A DNA stretch of 64,000 nucleotides, taken from assembly GCA_934047225.1 (NCBI GenBank), contig OW204004.1, positions 6,080,401-6,144,400 on the forward strand. Reading direction: 5' to 3'. Under the pieces are notes generated by a model. That model saw only the letters and a program-made list of their open reading frames with translations. It ran no database searches and was not told where the DNA came from. Source of the stretch: Ypsolopha sequella. Lineage: Eukaryota > Arthropoda > Insecta > Lepidoptera > Ypsolophidae. Shown piece after piece: positions 25,901 through 33,341 of the stretch. The stretch's first letter is position 1. Every line of letters begins with the position of its first letter. Made by a program: the position numbers and the translations under genes.

Positions 25901-28900
25901 TTAGATAAAGCACAATATTGGATATCACCCTGAAAGATTCCTCAACAAATCCGCATTTTACATTCGTTAAATATTTGTATAATCAACCTGTTGAATTGTG
26001 ACATTTATAAACTCGCGAAACCGTATAATATTCCATGAGTGATACCTAGCTGAGAATATATCAAAAGGAAATGCTAAGAGAAAGATTATTTTTGCATATA
26101 GATAAAAAGTAGCGGGTTGTGTCTGAGATACAACAATAAATTATTTAAGTGGAAACTTTTTATGTCGTCTCTTTTCTCAATCACATAAGAAGTAATGTAA
26201 ATGGAAGTAAATGGCGGCCATAGATATCATAATAATATGTCAGTGATGGCAGCGCATTCGCTTACGAGGTCATTTCAACTTATCATGACATGGATAATAA
26301 ATAAATAATTACAAATGATTAAAGAATGTAAGAATCTATAATTAGAAATCAAATTATCCTTCGTTAAGAGCCCGGTCCGCGACGACGACAACTTTGATGC
26401 AAAGCATTATGTTAAATATTATTCTAGCCTTTATCGCGATGTTTTTGGAAAAACCAGGATCGTACACCACTTCATATTGGCCGTCTGAATGAAGGCCTAA
26501 AATTTATTGTTATTTGGGACTTACGTGCCCGCCTCGAATCGTTCTTCATAATATCTAAGTACCAAAATAGCTCGCAAAGGAGAAACGATTCAATCAAATA
26601 AATTGTAGGCCTTCAATTATATGGCCAATATTAACTGGTGTACGTCTCCGGTTTTTACAAAATATCGCGGTAAAGACAGGGAAAGTATTTTAAATAATGA
26701 TTTGCATCAAACGGACGAAAAAAATATATATATACAAGGTGACTTTTTGATCATCGTCCAAATTCATACTGGTGGCTTGGTAAGTGATCAGTATCATGCA
26801 TCAATAACAATTTTGGTGAAATTCGTAAAATGAAATTTCGACTCCCCATAGTGATTCACTCGGGACTGGAACTGAATTTATATGGGAAGCCGAAATTTCA
26901 TTATACGAATTTCACAAAAATTGTTACTGATCCAAGATACTGATCACTTATCAAGCCTCCAGTATGAATTTGGACGATGATCAAAAAGTTACCTTGTATA
27001 TATATATATTTTATTTGTTTTTATAATAATACATTTTATAAAGTTTTACAAAGATCGCCAAACTGCAAAACAGTTTCTTGGCGAAGCGCTTATATAATTC
27101 CGTGTATTTACTTATGTCTAACTAATGTATCTACTAATACAGCAAAATCGCTAGGGGAGCGAGTTCTTAAAAAAAGACTTTCCGGAAGTGACGAACAAGT
27201 TCTGAACATGTTCCCCTATACGAGAAGCGAACATCAACATACTTCCCACTTCAAAAATAATAGGAAGAATTTTGTATGGTACCAACAGATGACATTTCGA
27301 TTAAGCCAGTAATATTACAATCAGTTCAACATGCTCTTTCACAAGTTACTATTCTACTCGATGATCCCTTTCTCAAATTCCAGACAACGTCCAGAAACCT
27401 GCACGGCTTTGGCCAGAAGATTGGTTTCGGGAGCACTAGGTGTCAAACTTAGTACGGCGAGTCAGGAGCGGGCCGAGGAGAGACGCCTTATTACCATCGC
27501 TAGAGGTTGGTATTAGTTTGATAATCTCATCCAAGATATTTGACACGTTGACATTGGAAAAACAAACTGAAAAGACGCAACAGAGGACAATATTGTCCAG
27601 GATTTACTATTAAATTAACACTTGGTTTTGCGATCACAAGGTGTCATACTTAGTACGGCGAGACAGGAGCGGGCCGAGGAGAGACGCCTTATTACCATCG
27701 CTAGAGGTTGGTTTTAGTTTGATAATCTCATCCAAGAAATTTGACGCGTTGACATTGGAAAAACAAACTGAAAAGACGCATCAGAGGACAATATTGTCCA
27801 GGATTTACTATTAAATTAACACTTGGTTTTGGAATCACAAGGTGTCAAACTTAGTACGGCGAGTCAGGAGCGGGCCGAGGAAAGACGCCTTATTAGGTAC
27901 CACTAGAGGCTGGTTTTAGTTTGACAATCCCATCCAAGAAGTTTGACATGTTGACATTGAAAAACCAACTGACAAGACGAGAATCAAAAGAGGTCAGTAT
28001 TATCCAGGATTTACCATAAAGTTAACACCGGACTAAAATATTTTGACAATGGATTTGACACTCACTCAACTTTTTGTTTACTACATACCAACTGCTTCAC
28101 CGACACAAAGGCATTTTTAGGGGTTGCTGTCTGTCCGTCTATCTGTTTGTCTGTCTGTCTGTCCGTCTATCACAGAGGTCTACAGCTTTAGCCGAAATTT
28201 CACAGAATACGTGTTACTATGGCCTCTATTACGACACATAATAAAAATTAAAAAAAATTTAACCTAACGGGGGTCCTAGGGTCCTAGGGACCCCCCTATA
28301 CAAAAAGCTTCGGAAAAGTTGCATTTTCTTAAGAGGCTATGCGAATTTTATTTTTGTCACTGTCACTCCAAGCGAAAACACGCTCAGTGCGAGAGGGGCG
28401 CAAAACTAAGATAGCTAGCAAAATTTGAAATATCAAATCTATAGATATTGTTGAAACACACCTAATAAAATATGTTTGAGTTCTGTATATGGTTCCTATT
28501 CGTCAAAAGAGGAGAAAAAGTGTGTTTGAAGACCTCATTTCAACAATTATTTGTATCGAATAAAATTTATCCAAACATGTTTTCCAATTTCAAAATCCTA
28601 GATTATATAGTCAAAATGCATATACCAGAAATGTATTACAATTTTCCGTGTATTTCATGAAATACACAGAAAAGAAACACCCGTATTTTTTTCGCATATC
28701 CCCTTAAGGGTCTCCTCCGTTGGGGCTCGTGGGCATAAACAGGGTTTAGCGTTCTCACTTTTGATGGTAGTAAATGTAACAATTTCTAAACTAAATAAAT
28801 AACACTTGCTACTCGATAAGAAGAAGGGTCGATGAGAAAATTGCAGTAAAATTTTATAGTTACGTCAAGAAAAAAATCTGGAATTTCTGAAAAAAAACGC

Positions 28901-30835
28901 TCCTATATTCACGGTCGCGGCCCTCAATCGCCCGCGAGCTGTCAATATGAGGGGTTGCTTTTTTGAAATGACTGCCTCCAAAAAAAAAGGAGTGTATTGT
29001 TTTCAGGGTTCATGTATTTTTCCTTATTCCATCATATCTTCTGAACGTTTTAACCAATTTGGATGAATGAAGTGTCATTAGAATCTCTATACCATCCGGA
29101 TTGGCACTGGATATCAAAGTATTACTTAAATAAAAATATTAAAAAACATGACTGTCACACTTTCAAAAAGTACTTGGTAACAACACCCAGTGCAGTTGGG
29201 GGACATACAAAACACGTATCCAATGTAGAGCTGTCCCCTGACTGCACTGGGTGTCGTTACTAAGTACATTTTGAAATTATGGCAGTCGTGTTTTTTTAAT
29301 ATTTTTATTATTTATTTTTAGTAACTATAAAATTTTCTCGAGTAACAAGTGTTATTTATTTTTGATTAATATAAAAACGGCTCACCTCAATACGTGTTAT
29401 GATCGGGAAAGCCGACCAGTTTCAGCAGATTTAGACTGCCTTCATCTGGGCGAGTAATTTTATATAAATTATGAATTATCCTCAAGTCTAATTTAATTCT
29501 ATAATTGTTATTTATTTTGTTTAGAAATTGTAACATTTACTACCATCAAAAATGAGAACGCCGAACCCTGTTTTCCCGAGCCCGAGCGCCGACCCCTAAC
29601 GTTATTTGTTGTAGCTCTATCTTAAATAAACCTACAAATAATAAAAATTAGGGTTCCTTGCTCAGAGGTCGCCGAATTGTTTGCCAGGCGCTACCATTTT
29701 AGCACCTTATTTTTCTCGCCTTGATGTTGCTATGACATCTATATTGTTGTTATTTACCATAATGTAGGCACCCAATAATTCCGTACCCGTATTTTGTGGT
29801 AGTACGGAACCCTTCGTGCGCGAGTCTAGCTCGCGCTTGGCCGAATTATTTCAAGGTGAATGTCTTTCATAGTATCATACCGCGGCGTCCACAGTCGTTA
29901 CCGGCTACTAATATTGGTTGAGCAGATGGAAATTGTATCGGTGATACAGTTGGCATGTAGTCAACAGCAAAAAAACCCGAGTGCTAAATTCGTTTTCAAC
30001 ATATCTACTTTAAACTACGCAGCTCACCCTAATTTAATAAAACTGGAAAAAAAACTAAATTCTAAAGGTAAACGTTGGTTTCCTGCACGACTATGGCCAC
30101 AAGATTGGTCTCCACAGCATTAGGAGTCAAGCTTGGGATTGCAAAACAGGATAGAGCCGAAGAAGGATGCCCTCTAAAGGCTTATTTTTCATTAAATCTG
30201 CAGATCTAGCCTGAAGATTGAAGCCCTGGCGATTGCTACTTTGTAGACCCGGTTACGCCAAGTAGGTTAAACCCGAGTTAACTAACATTTTATACTATGT
30301 CCTTATCACATCAATCCGGAGAGATAAGGACATAGTTGAAAAAGTGAGTTCCTAGACTATGTTGCTTGGGCAAGTGGGCCTTAACCTCCGTAACCTGCTT
30401 ATTAACGAAAAAAATATTACGATAGAACTCTATTAGTAAGTTTGACGAATTCGTCTGTGTGTAACCAAAAAGGTTATTTCCTCCGCGTAGTGTAGAGCCG
30501 TCGCAAATTATAACGCCTCGGCACCAGACCACCTCAAAGTACGCATTGAAATGTGAACTTTAAATCGTGTTGCGTACGTGACATATTGCAAGTGTACGAC
30601 TTGCGGGCCACGCGCCGTCCACTAGTACAAAAATGTCACGTAAGTAACACTGTTTACAGCTCATATTTCAATGCTATTTACTTTGAAGTGGTCCGGTGTC
30701 GATCCGTTATAATGTGCGATGAACTTAAGCTGTGAACTTATCTAAATTCCAGAAAAAAAACGTCAAGCAGCGCTTCATAAAGAGGCGGCGTGGGACGGAT
30801 CGCTAGGCAGCGAGGCTACTACACAGGACACGTGA
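6817..30835 (+). CDS. R3HCC1L: R3HCC1/R3HCC1L-family protein, four exons, 5' end missing
   Basis: Spliced coding region, join 6817-7961, 24329-24443, 27384-27505, 30753-30835. All introns are GT-AG and sit in consistent phases, so the frame stays open for 487 visible residues to a TGA. Landmarks: [13 protein letters not shown] at residues 8-19; a long acidic and Ser/Pro-rich middle; an RRM-like segment from about residue 335 ([16 protein letters not shown], then [14 protein letters not shown]); then [18 protein letters not shown] and [14 protein letters not shown]; a charged tail ending near residue 487. This order is that of the R3HCC1/R3HCC1L (GIDRP88) family as I know it. The RPDxAxYVPRA block resembles the exon-junction-complex binding motif of SMG6/UPF3-type proteins, so RNA-related work is an inference. 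The first exon starts with one base of a split codon, so an upstream exon with the start codon exists that I could not find. No R3H domain is visible. Introns are 16.4, 2.9 and 3.2 kb and full of transposons. Confidence 0.88.
8001..8216. mobile_element. hAT-type MITE, 8-bp TSD
   Basis: Ends CAGCGAATGGAAAAAA and its inverted copy TTTTTTCCATTCGCTG, flanked by perfect direct repeats ATAAACGC (7993-8000 and 8217-8224). An 8-bp duplication and a CAG...CTG end are hAT features. It sits 40 bp after the donor of the first R3HCC1L exon. Confidence 0.85.
8927..9415. mobile_element. hAT-type non-autonomous element, 8-bp TSD
   Basis: CAGTGGCGTAGCTA at the left and TAGCTACGCCACTG at the right, flanked by perfect ACTTCTAA repeats (8919-8926, 9416-9423). 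489 bp in R3HCC1L intron 1. No transposase remains. Confidence 0.88.
9708..9795 (+). mobile_element. RTE-like 3' end, copy a
   Basis: GGGCAATTCTTCCAGGATGA, GGGAGTGGCAAAGTCCTGGA, GTCCAGCAGTGGACGAACTA, GATGGATGA. Confidence 0.72.
9796..10501. other. Intron 1 stretch without recognised features
   Basis: AT-rich; only simple TTTATTT runs near 9950-10000 and (GATA)n at 10031-10045. Confidence 0.5.
10502..10766. mobile_element. Fold-back MITE, CAACGTGTAAC family
   Basis: TACAACGTGTAACAAAAAGG at left, CTTTCTGTTACACGTTGTA at right, arms of about 120 bp. R3HCC1L intron 1. Confidence 0.87.
11031..11490. mobile_element. ~450-bp dispersed repeat, copy 2
   Basis: Same family as 1889-2332, carrying the 25-bp insertion at 11264-11288; the 3' end is diverged. 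Confidence 0.65.
11264..11288. mobile_element. 25-bp hAT-like remnant with 8-bp TSD
   Basis: CACAGAGCA, 7-nt loop, TGCTCTGTG between two copies of GATTTGAC (11256-11263, 11289-11296). The two related repeat copies at 1889-2332 and 15737-16154 have a single GATTTGAC/AATTTGAC here with no insert, so they serve as empty sites. It is either an extreme deletion derivative or a very small MITE. Confidence 0.6.
11725..12842. mobile_element. ~1.1-kb element with AACCGACTTCAA ends, copy 1
   Basis: AACCGACTTCAA at left and TTGAAGTCGGTT at right. After a poly(T) at about 11769 come three to four diverged copies of a ~130-bp unit (CCTGACCTTCGATCCTGGCT, GATGACAGCACATAACT, GGGTGCTGAT). The last 300 bp (12541-12842) form a near-perfect palindrome: CCGATGGTACCGAAGCAACA pairs with its inverse across a ~50-bp loop. 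No coding capacity. Superfamily not identified. Confidence 0.82.
12861..13753. other. Intron 1 stretch: LINE tail and worn lepidopteran repeat
   Basis: TAGAATAGAATATAATTTAT near 12900 resembles a LINE tail; 13120-13275 ends in ACGTGGGCGAAGCCGTGGCC, a worn copy of the 59577 repeat. The remainder shows nothing. Confidence 0.45.
13754..14265. repeat. ~170-bp tandem repeat, three units
   Basis: Units start at 13754, 13928 and 14094 with ACGCGGTAG, each running through TTGCCAATGGACAA, GAAAGATGATTCAGACTT, AAGCAGGCCTAAAAAT and ACACGCAG.AAACGGA. Divergence of several percent. R3HCC1L intron 1. Confidence 0.88.
14278..14553. mobile_element. MITE with TAGGGGCCGTC / GCCCCCTA ends
   Basis: TAGGGGCCGTCTATATATAA at left, GATATGCACAGCCCCCTA at right; a 13-15 G run is at about 14491-14505. 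Flanks GGTTTAAAC and GGTTAAAA may be a worn target duplication. Confidence 0.6.
14771..14884. mobile_element. Short fold-back MITE
   Basis: GGGCCCTTGTTATCTAACTT and its inverse AAGTTAGATAATAAGGCGCC, arms about 25 bp with TATTTGA/TCAAAT pairing inside. A single arm relative (AAAGTTAGATAATCAGGCACC) is at 37903-37923. Confidence 0.6.
14935..15352. mobile_element. TTAA-bounded element, left end worn
   Basis: Same family as 17988-18397: TGTGTATTTCATGAAATACA, CTTCAAACACATTTTTCTCC and GCATAGCCTCTTAA at the right end (TTAA 15349-15352). Left terminus is not recognisable. Confidence 0.7.
15737..16154. mobile_element. ~450-bp dispersed repeat, copy 3
   Basis: Same family as 1889-2332; ends TTAAGCTATGGGAATT. 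One TGACGTCAC retained, the second changed to TGACAAGG. Confidence 0.65.
16411..16826. mobile_element. TA-flanked MITE
   Basis: TAGGTCTTTACATATGAAATT at left, AATTTCATATGCAAAGACCTA at right, in a TATTA context. 416 bp, non-coding. Confidence 0.72.
17132..17251. mobile_element. Fold-back MITE beside a TTAA element
   Basis: AACATTATATCATTGCAGTA + GAAACGCAGAAAG pairs with CTTTCTGCGTTTC + TACTGCAACGATATAATGTT; arms about 45 bp. Confidence 0.72.
17255..17669. mobile_element. TTAA-bounded non-autonomous element
   Basis: TTAAGGCGATATG at left (TTAA 17255-17258) and TAGCGCCTTAA at right (17666-17669). Related over its length, inverted, to 48983-49409. The ORF at 17095-17574 is a read-through of this and the neighbouring MITE, not a gene. 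Confidence 0.8.
17988..18397. mobile_element. TTAA-bounded non-autonomous element
   Basis: TTAAGGCGATATGCAAAAAA at left and TTCGCATAGCCTCTTAA at right; TTAA at 17988-17991 and 18394-18397. Relatives: 14935-15352, 28329-28707 (inverted), 57623-58047 (inverted). Confidence 0.85.
18580..18717. mobile_element. TA-flanked MITE
   Basis: TAAAGGCCGATACACAC at left, GTGTGTATCGGCCTTTA at right; 138 bp. Confidence 0.75.
19105..19620. repeat. Lepidopteran dispersed repeat split by a hAT element
   Basis: GTAGGTGGTAGGGCTAATGC, then CACCATCTTAC before the insert and TTCGGGAGAGAGTAAG after it. An uninterrupted relative is at 46842-46950. I recognise the GTAGGTGGTAGG block as a common lepidopteran retroelement tail. 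Confidence 0.6.
19168..19564. mobile_element. hAT-type non-autonomous element, 8-bp TSD, inside another repeat
   Basis: TAGGGTTGCCAAC at left, GTTGGCAACCCTT at right, flanked by TCGCAAAC (19160-19167, 19565-19572). It splits a dispersed repeat whose uninterrupted relative is at 46842-46950 (CACCATCTTAC... then TCGGGGGAGAGTAAG), which acts as an empty site. Confidence 0.87.
19714..20140. mobile_element. TTAA-bounded non-autonomous element
   Basis: CAAGGCGCTCTTATCCCAGA at left, TTTGGGATAAGAGCGCCTTAA at right: about 15-bp terminal inverted repeats. Left TTAA has become TCAA. A separate family from the GGCGATATG elements with the same target. Confidence 0.78.
20141..20987. other. Intron 1 stretch without recognised features
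   Basis: No open frame with support, no family match. 20546-20830 lacks splice sites or similarity. Confidence 0.5.
20988..21153. mobile_element. Fold-back MITE, GGTGTCGATTCGG family, copy 1
   Basis: ATTGGTGTCGATTCGGTGTA at left, GTACCGAATCGACACCAAT at right; central CTGTC..GACAAAGACGGGAC. Confidence 0.75.
21831..21998. mobile_element. Fold-back MITE, GCGGGTCTACCGCGTAATTC family, copy 1
   Basis: AGCGGGTCTACCGCGTAATT at left; inverse GAATTACGCGGTATACCCGCT at right. Nearly identical to 43899-44062. Confidence 0.82.
22142..22500 (-). mobile_element. 3' end of a non-LTR retrotransposon (- strand)
   Basis: - strand reads [20 protein letters not shown] and [14 protein letters not shown] before stops; the A-rich tail is at 22145-22172 (AAATA repeats, - strand). 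Family not certain. Confidence 0.5.
22972..23866. mobile_element. AACCGACTTCAA element, copy 3 (inverted)
   Basis: Inverted relative to the other two: hairpin first (22972-23275), then the ~130-bp units (23370-23700), ending TTTGAAGTCGGTT at 23866. Shorter by a unit. Confidence 0.78.
24014..24118. repeat. Lepidopteran GCCCGCGGCTTCGCCCGCG repeat and (ATCCC)n
   Basis: ACTAGCTTTTGCCCGCGGCT + TCGCCCGCG then a (CATCC)n microsatellite at 24068-24112. Strongly indicates Lepidoptera. Confidence 0.75.
24329..24443 (+). CDS. R3HCC1L: R3HCC1L exon
   Basis: Acceptor TTTTCAG at 24322-24328, donor GTAATA from 24444. The exon begins CT, completing the G left by the previous exon (Ala), then reads 37 codons including LVRCRPL and [12 protein letters not shown], and ends AG, phase 2. 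Too short to be seen as an ORF; it was found by the [11 protein letters not shown] match to the family and confirmed by both splice phases. Confidence 0.87.
24444..26731. other. Intron 2, left part
   Basis: Contains a CpG-rich segment ending in the donor-like GGGGAG/GTGAGT at 25247/25248, a fragment at 25805-25858 (GACATTTGGCCACGCCC) repeated inverted near 58062-58118, and a rearranged TTAA element at about 26364-26610. Remainder plain. Confidence 0.45.
26732..26999. mobile_element. Fold-back MITE, CAAGGTGA family, copy 3
   Basis: TATACAAGGTGACTTTTTGA at left, AAAGTTACCTTGTATA at right, in a TATATA target. Nearly identical to copy 4 over about 265 bp (about three differences), so both moved recently. 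R3HCC1L intron 2. Confidence 0.88.
27384..27505 (+). CDS. R3HCC1L: R3HCC1L exon 3
   Basis: Acceptor AAATTCCAG ends at 27383; donor GTTGGT starts at 27506 (a weak +3 to +6). The first base completes Arg with the AG of the previous exon. The 40 codons that follow include [20 protein letters not shown] and [15 protein letters not shown], then G (phase 1). [16 protein letters not shown] is the most diagnostic stretch of the family. The 3' half of this exon and part of the next intron are tandemly triplicated (see 27439-28040). Confidence 0.88.
27439..28040 (+). repeat. 201-bp tandem triplication of exon 3 3' half plus intron
   Basis: The unit starting GGTGTCAAACTTAG occurs at 27439, 27640 and 27841, an exact 201-bp spacing. 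Unit 1 holds the last 67 bases of exon 3 and 134 bases of intron. Unit 2 is nearly identical: after CACAAG at 27635-27640, positions 27641-27706 are open, begin with GT and end with G, phase 1-1, before the same GTTGGT donor; spliced after exon 3 it would add 22 residues without shifting frame. Unit 3 has AGGTACCACTAG in place of ACCATCGCTAGAG, gaining an in-frame stop and losing the donor (GGCTGG), and diverges further from about 27900. It is followed at 28080-28112 by half of a MITE related to 38262-38455. Confidence 0.9.
28329..28707. mobile_element. TTAA-bounded non-autonomous element
   Basis: TTAAGAGGCTATGCGAATTT at left, TTTCGCATATCCCCTTAA at right; inverted copy of the 17988-18397 family, in R3HCC1L intron 3. 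Confidence 0.83.
28712..29600. mobile_element. ~0.9-kb fold-back element in R3HCC1L intron 3
   Basis: Left arm 28712-28870 (GGGCTCGTGGGCATAAACAG, AACGCTA.../AGCGTTCTCACTTTTGATGG, AAATTTTATAGTTAC) is inverted at 29320-29600 (GTAACTATAAAATTTT, CCATCAAAAATGAGAACG, AACCCTGTTTTCCCGAGCCC). Contains an inner hairpin at 29134-29304 with about 70-bp arms (CACCCAGTGCAGTTGGGGGA). Confidence 0.72.
30076..30175 (+). pseudogene. Decayed copy of R3HCC1L exon 3 in intron 3
   Basis: About 100 bp collinear with exon 3: CTGCACG, TGGCCA.AAGATTGGT, AGCA.TAGG.GTCAA.CTT and CAGGA..GAGCCGA.GA are shared in order, with many substitutions. Splice sites are not recognisable and CCCTCTAAAGG replaces the end of the exon. 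It is an older dispersed copy than the tandem units, 2.6 kb downstream. A fragment of the 38262-38455 MITE family sits at about 29930-29975, just before it, as another does after the tandem array, so the two duplicated blocks may have a common origin. Confidence 0.7.
30500..30722. mobile_element. Fold-back MITE next to the terminal R3HCC1L exon
   Basis: TCGCAAATTATAACG, ACCAGACCACCTCAAAGTA and TTGAAATGTGAA pair with the inverse at 30640-30722 (TTCATATTTCAA-like, TACTTTGAAGTGGTC, CGTTATAATGTGCGA). Ends 30 bp before the exon. Confidence 0.65.
30753..30835 (+). CDS. R3HCC1L: R3HCC1L terminal coding exon
   Basis: Acceptor TCTAAATTCCAG ends at 30752. The exon opens with eight A; the first two complete GAA with the G of exon 3, then [16 protein letters not shown] and a short acidic tail to TGA at 30833-30835. 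The KEAAWDGS end fits the family's basic/Trp-containing C-terminus. A fold-back MITE ends about 30 bp upstream of the acceptor (30500-30722), so branch point and pyrimidine tract lie in or beside transposon sequence. Confidence 0.82.
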
Positions 30836-31076
30836 GGTGAGCTATATTATAGGAATACCATATCATAATTTTGCATGTCAACACATATATCGGTTCTTCT
30901 AAGTTTATTTTGAGAATGGGACTTGAAATAGTAAATCTAATATTTGATAGTCCTGATATTATTTTCCTCAGTATTTTGACAAACTCTAGTGGGGATGACC
31001 TGATATTTTAAATTCCAATGTTTGTCAGAGCTGCTTAAAATGTCAGCATTAGATAACGATAATCGTGTTTAGGTAT

Positions 31077-31082
31077 AATAAA
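31077..31082 (+). terminator. Candidate poly(A) signal of the R3HCC1L gene
   Basis: First AATAAA downstream of the TGA at 30833-30835 on the + strand, giving a 3' UTR of about 260 nt. No other gene lies between. Position is plausible but no transcript evidence is available. Confidence 0.4.
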
Positions 31083-31278
31083 AATATTATATTGTCACAA
31101 ATTTGACAGATCACTCAATTCAATTTATCTGGCTTCCGATAATGTGACTCCGCACATTCCGCCAATGTCAAGTTATAAGTAAAAAGACGCACAGTGACTT
31201 TATATATAACGAAACGAAAATTTGTCTCGTCGATCTTCCAGGCTAGTAGGTACAGTGCTAGAACTTCAAATACCTATA

Positions 31279-31544
31279 TACAAGGTGACTTTTTGATCAT
31301 CGTCCAAATTCATACTGGTGGCTTGGTAAGTGATCAGTATCATGCATCAGTAACAATTTTGGTGAAATTCGTAAAATGAAATTTCGACTCCCCATAGTGA
31401 TTCACTCGGGACTGGAACTGAATTTATATGGGAAGCCGAAATTTCATTATACGAATTTCACAAAAATTATTACTGATCCAAGATACTGATCACTTATCAA
31501 GCCTCCAGTATGAATTTGGACGATGATCAAAAAGTCACCTTGTA
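31279..31544. mobile_element. Fold-back MITE, CAAGGTGA family, copy 4
   Basis: TACAAGGTGACTTTTTGATC at left, AAAAGTCACCTTGTA at right, flanked by TATA/TATG. A worn half copy is at about 36460-36520. Confidence 0.88.
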
Positions 31545-31989
31545 TATGTCATTTAATATTTTTGTATTCGCCTGATGACGACCCCACTGAGGGGTCGAAA
31601 TATAGCTCCTAAACTATTTAATTAAGTATTAATATTTATGTGGAATATAACATATAAAAATTAATATAAATAAAATTAAAGAATAAAGAAAGGCCAGCAG
31701 ATAGGAAAGGGGTTAGGAACTAGGAACTAGGAATTAGAATTACTGTAAACAAACCGTGCGATGATTCGAATTGTATATCAACCGTGATGATCAGATACTA
31801 ATTGTATCAGCAATTATTTATTGGATTGTATCATTACATAATACGATTGTTTCATAGAAATGGCCTATCATCACACTGACATCTTATTGGTAAAAGGACA
31901 TCATCAGTACATGTATGTCCACAACTTTTTAATTTACACTTTTTATGCACAATTTATTAAACGTCTTCGGTATGCACTACTAACATAAC

Positions 31990-32628
31990 CGGTTTCGCCA
32001 AATATGCTTTCGCGTTTGGACCTGGACAATTTAGCATATTAAATCAGGATATTAAAAAAAATATGTGTAATTAGTTAAGAAGTTTAACTACATTTGTGTA
32101 TTCTTCAGATTTGACACAAATATCACAGCCATTGAGAAAAAATCTGAAAAAATACTAAAATTACGGAACAATTTGGCGTAGGAACAAGTATGATGTGACT
32201 ACAAAATAAAATATAAAGAAATTAATATATATTTTTCATATTTTTTTTCCGTTCGTTATTTTAAAAGAAATAAATACTCAAACATTCAACATTTTTTCTG
32301 TTAAGAAAAATGACGCCAAAAAAGTTGTATGTTTATATATATTTTTTGAAATAACAAAGGGACAAAAAGTATGTGAAATCCTGGCTCAAAAAAAAAACCA
32401 TTTTACAACAAATTAAGAATTTTTTCCTCTTGCAACCCCAAATGACGTTTTTGGTGATTTTAGTAATCTTTCAGATTTTTTCTCGGTGATTGTGACACTT
32501 GTGTCAAATCATAAAAAATATGTACTTAATGTAGTGCAACATCTTAAGTAATTAATTACACAAATTTTATTTGTTGAAATTATTCTTATTTAATATGCTA
32601 AATTGTCCAAACGCAAGAGCATGTTTTG
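31990..32628. mobile_element. Fold-back element with ~170-bp arms
   Basis: TTTCGCCAAATATGCTTTCG, CAATTTAGCATATTAAAT and GATTTGACACAAAT at left pair with CGCAAAACATGCTC-type sequence, ATTTAATATGCTAAATTG and TGTGTCAAATC at right. Confidence 0.72.
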
Positions 32629-32814
32629 CGAAAAAAATCCACGTTAACCTGCAAATCTGCCATAAATTCTGTCCTATATAAAAAACGATGTATTTATTAC
32701 AAAACAAGCATGAATCAAAAACAAATTATTGTTTATAAAATTATAAGGCAAATCGGTATGATAATAAAACAAAAATAATCTCAAAATGTTCGCTTATTTC
32801 TTCAAACGGCCCGA

Positions 32815-32945
32815 CCGCCGCACGCACTGTTTCAATATCTCTTCAAACTATCAATATTGCGGTGTGACCTACAGCAAGCCTTCTCAAAAACGTTCAACAA
32901 TCGGTAATCTAATGGATTTAGGTCGCGACTTCCACCAGGCTAATC
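32815..32945 (-). pseudogene. Tc1/mariner transposase C-terminal remnant
   Basis: On the - strand the frame reads SRDLNPLDYRLLNVFEKACC then RSHRNIDSLKRY, a stop, NSACGG. The DLNPLDY..L...E...C and H.N..SLK pattern is typical of Tc1/mariner transposases. Stops on both sides; only about 45 codons remain. Confidence 0.7.
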
Positions 32946-33188
32946 TTCACACGCAACGATCCCCGGTAAATTCATATTGTGTGCGGGGAATGCAACATCT
33001 TCCAAGACATCGCTCTGACTGATAGTTGGCAGCTCGGGTACGTGGAGTTTTTCAGACCTCACTCCATGTTTGATGTGAACAAATTGAACCTTTGATGATA
33101 GCAGGGGACTTCTCGTTTAACATAATATACCTAAATCATGTAAATATCAAAAGCTCGTCAAATTTCTGTATATTTGATTATTGCTAAA

Positions 33189-33341
33189 CGGCTCACTGTA
33201 ATTCTGATTTTCATCAACATCAACTTGAGATTTGACGTGCGTGCAACGACACTCGCCTAATATGCCATCTCTTTTGCACGCACGTCAAATTTCAATCTCA
33301 AGTTGATGTTGATGAAAATCAGAATTACGTGGTAGACCCGC
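33189..33341. mobile_element. Fold-back MITE, GCGGGTCTACC family, copy 2
   Basis: Arms ATTCTGATTTTCATCAACAT and inverse; right end GGTAGACCCGC intact, left end worn. Confidence 0.78.

Noticed and set aside
26621..26833. Pair of similar ORFs (26621-26833 and 31194-31379)
   Set aside because: The shared peptide is simply the translated arm of the CAAGGTGA MITE.
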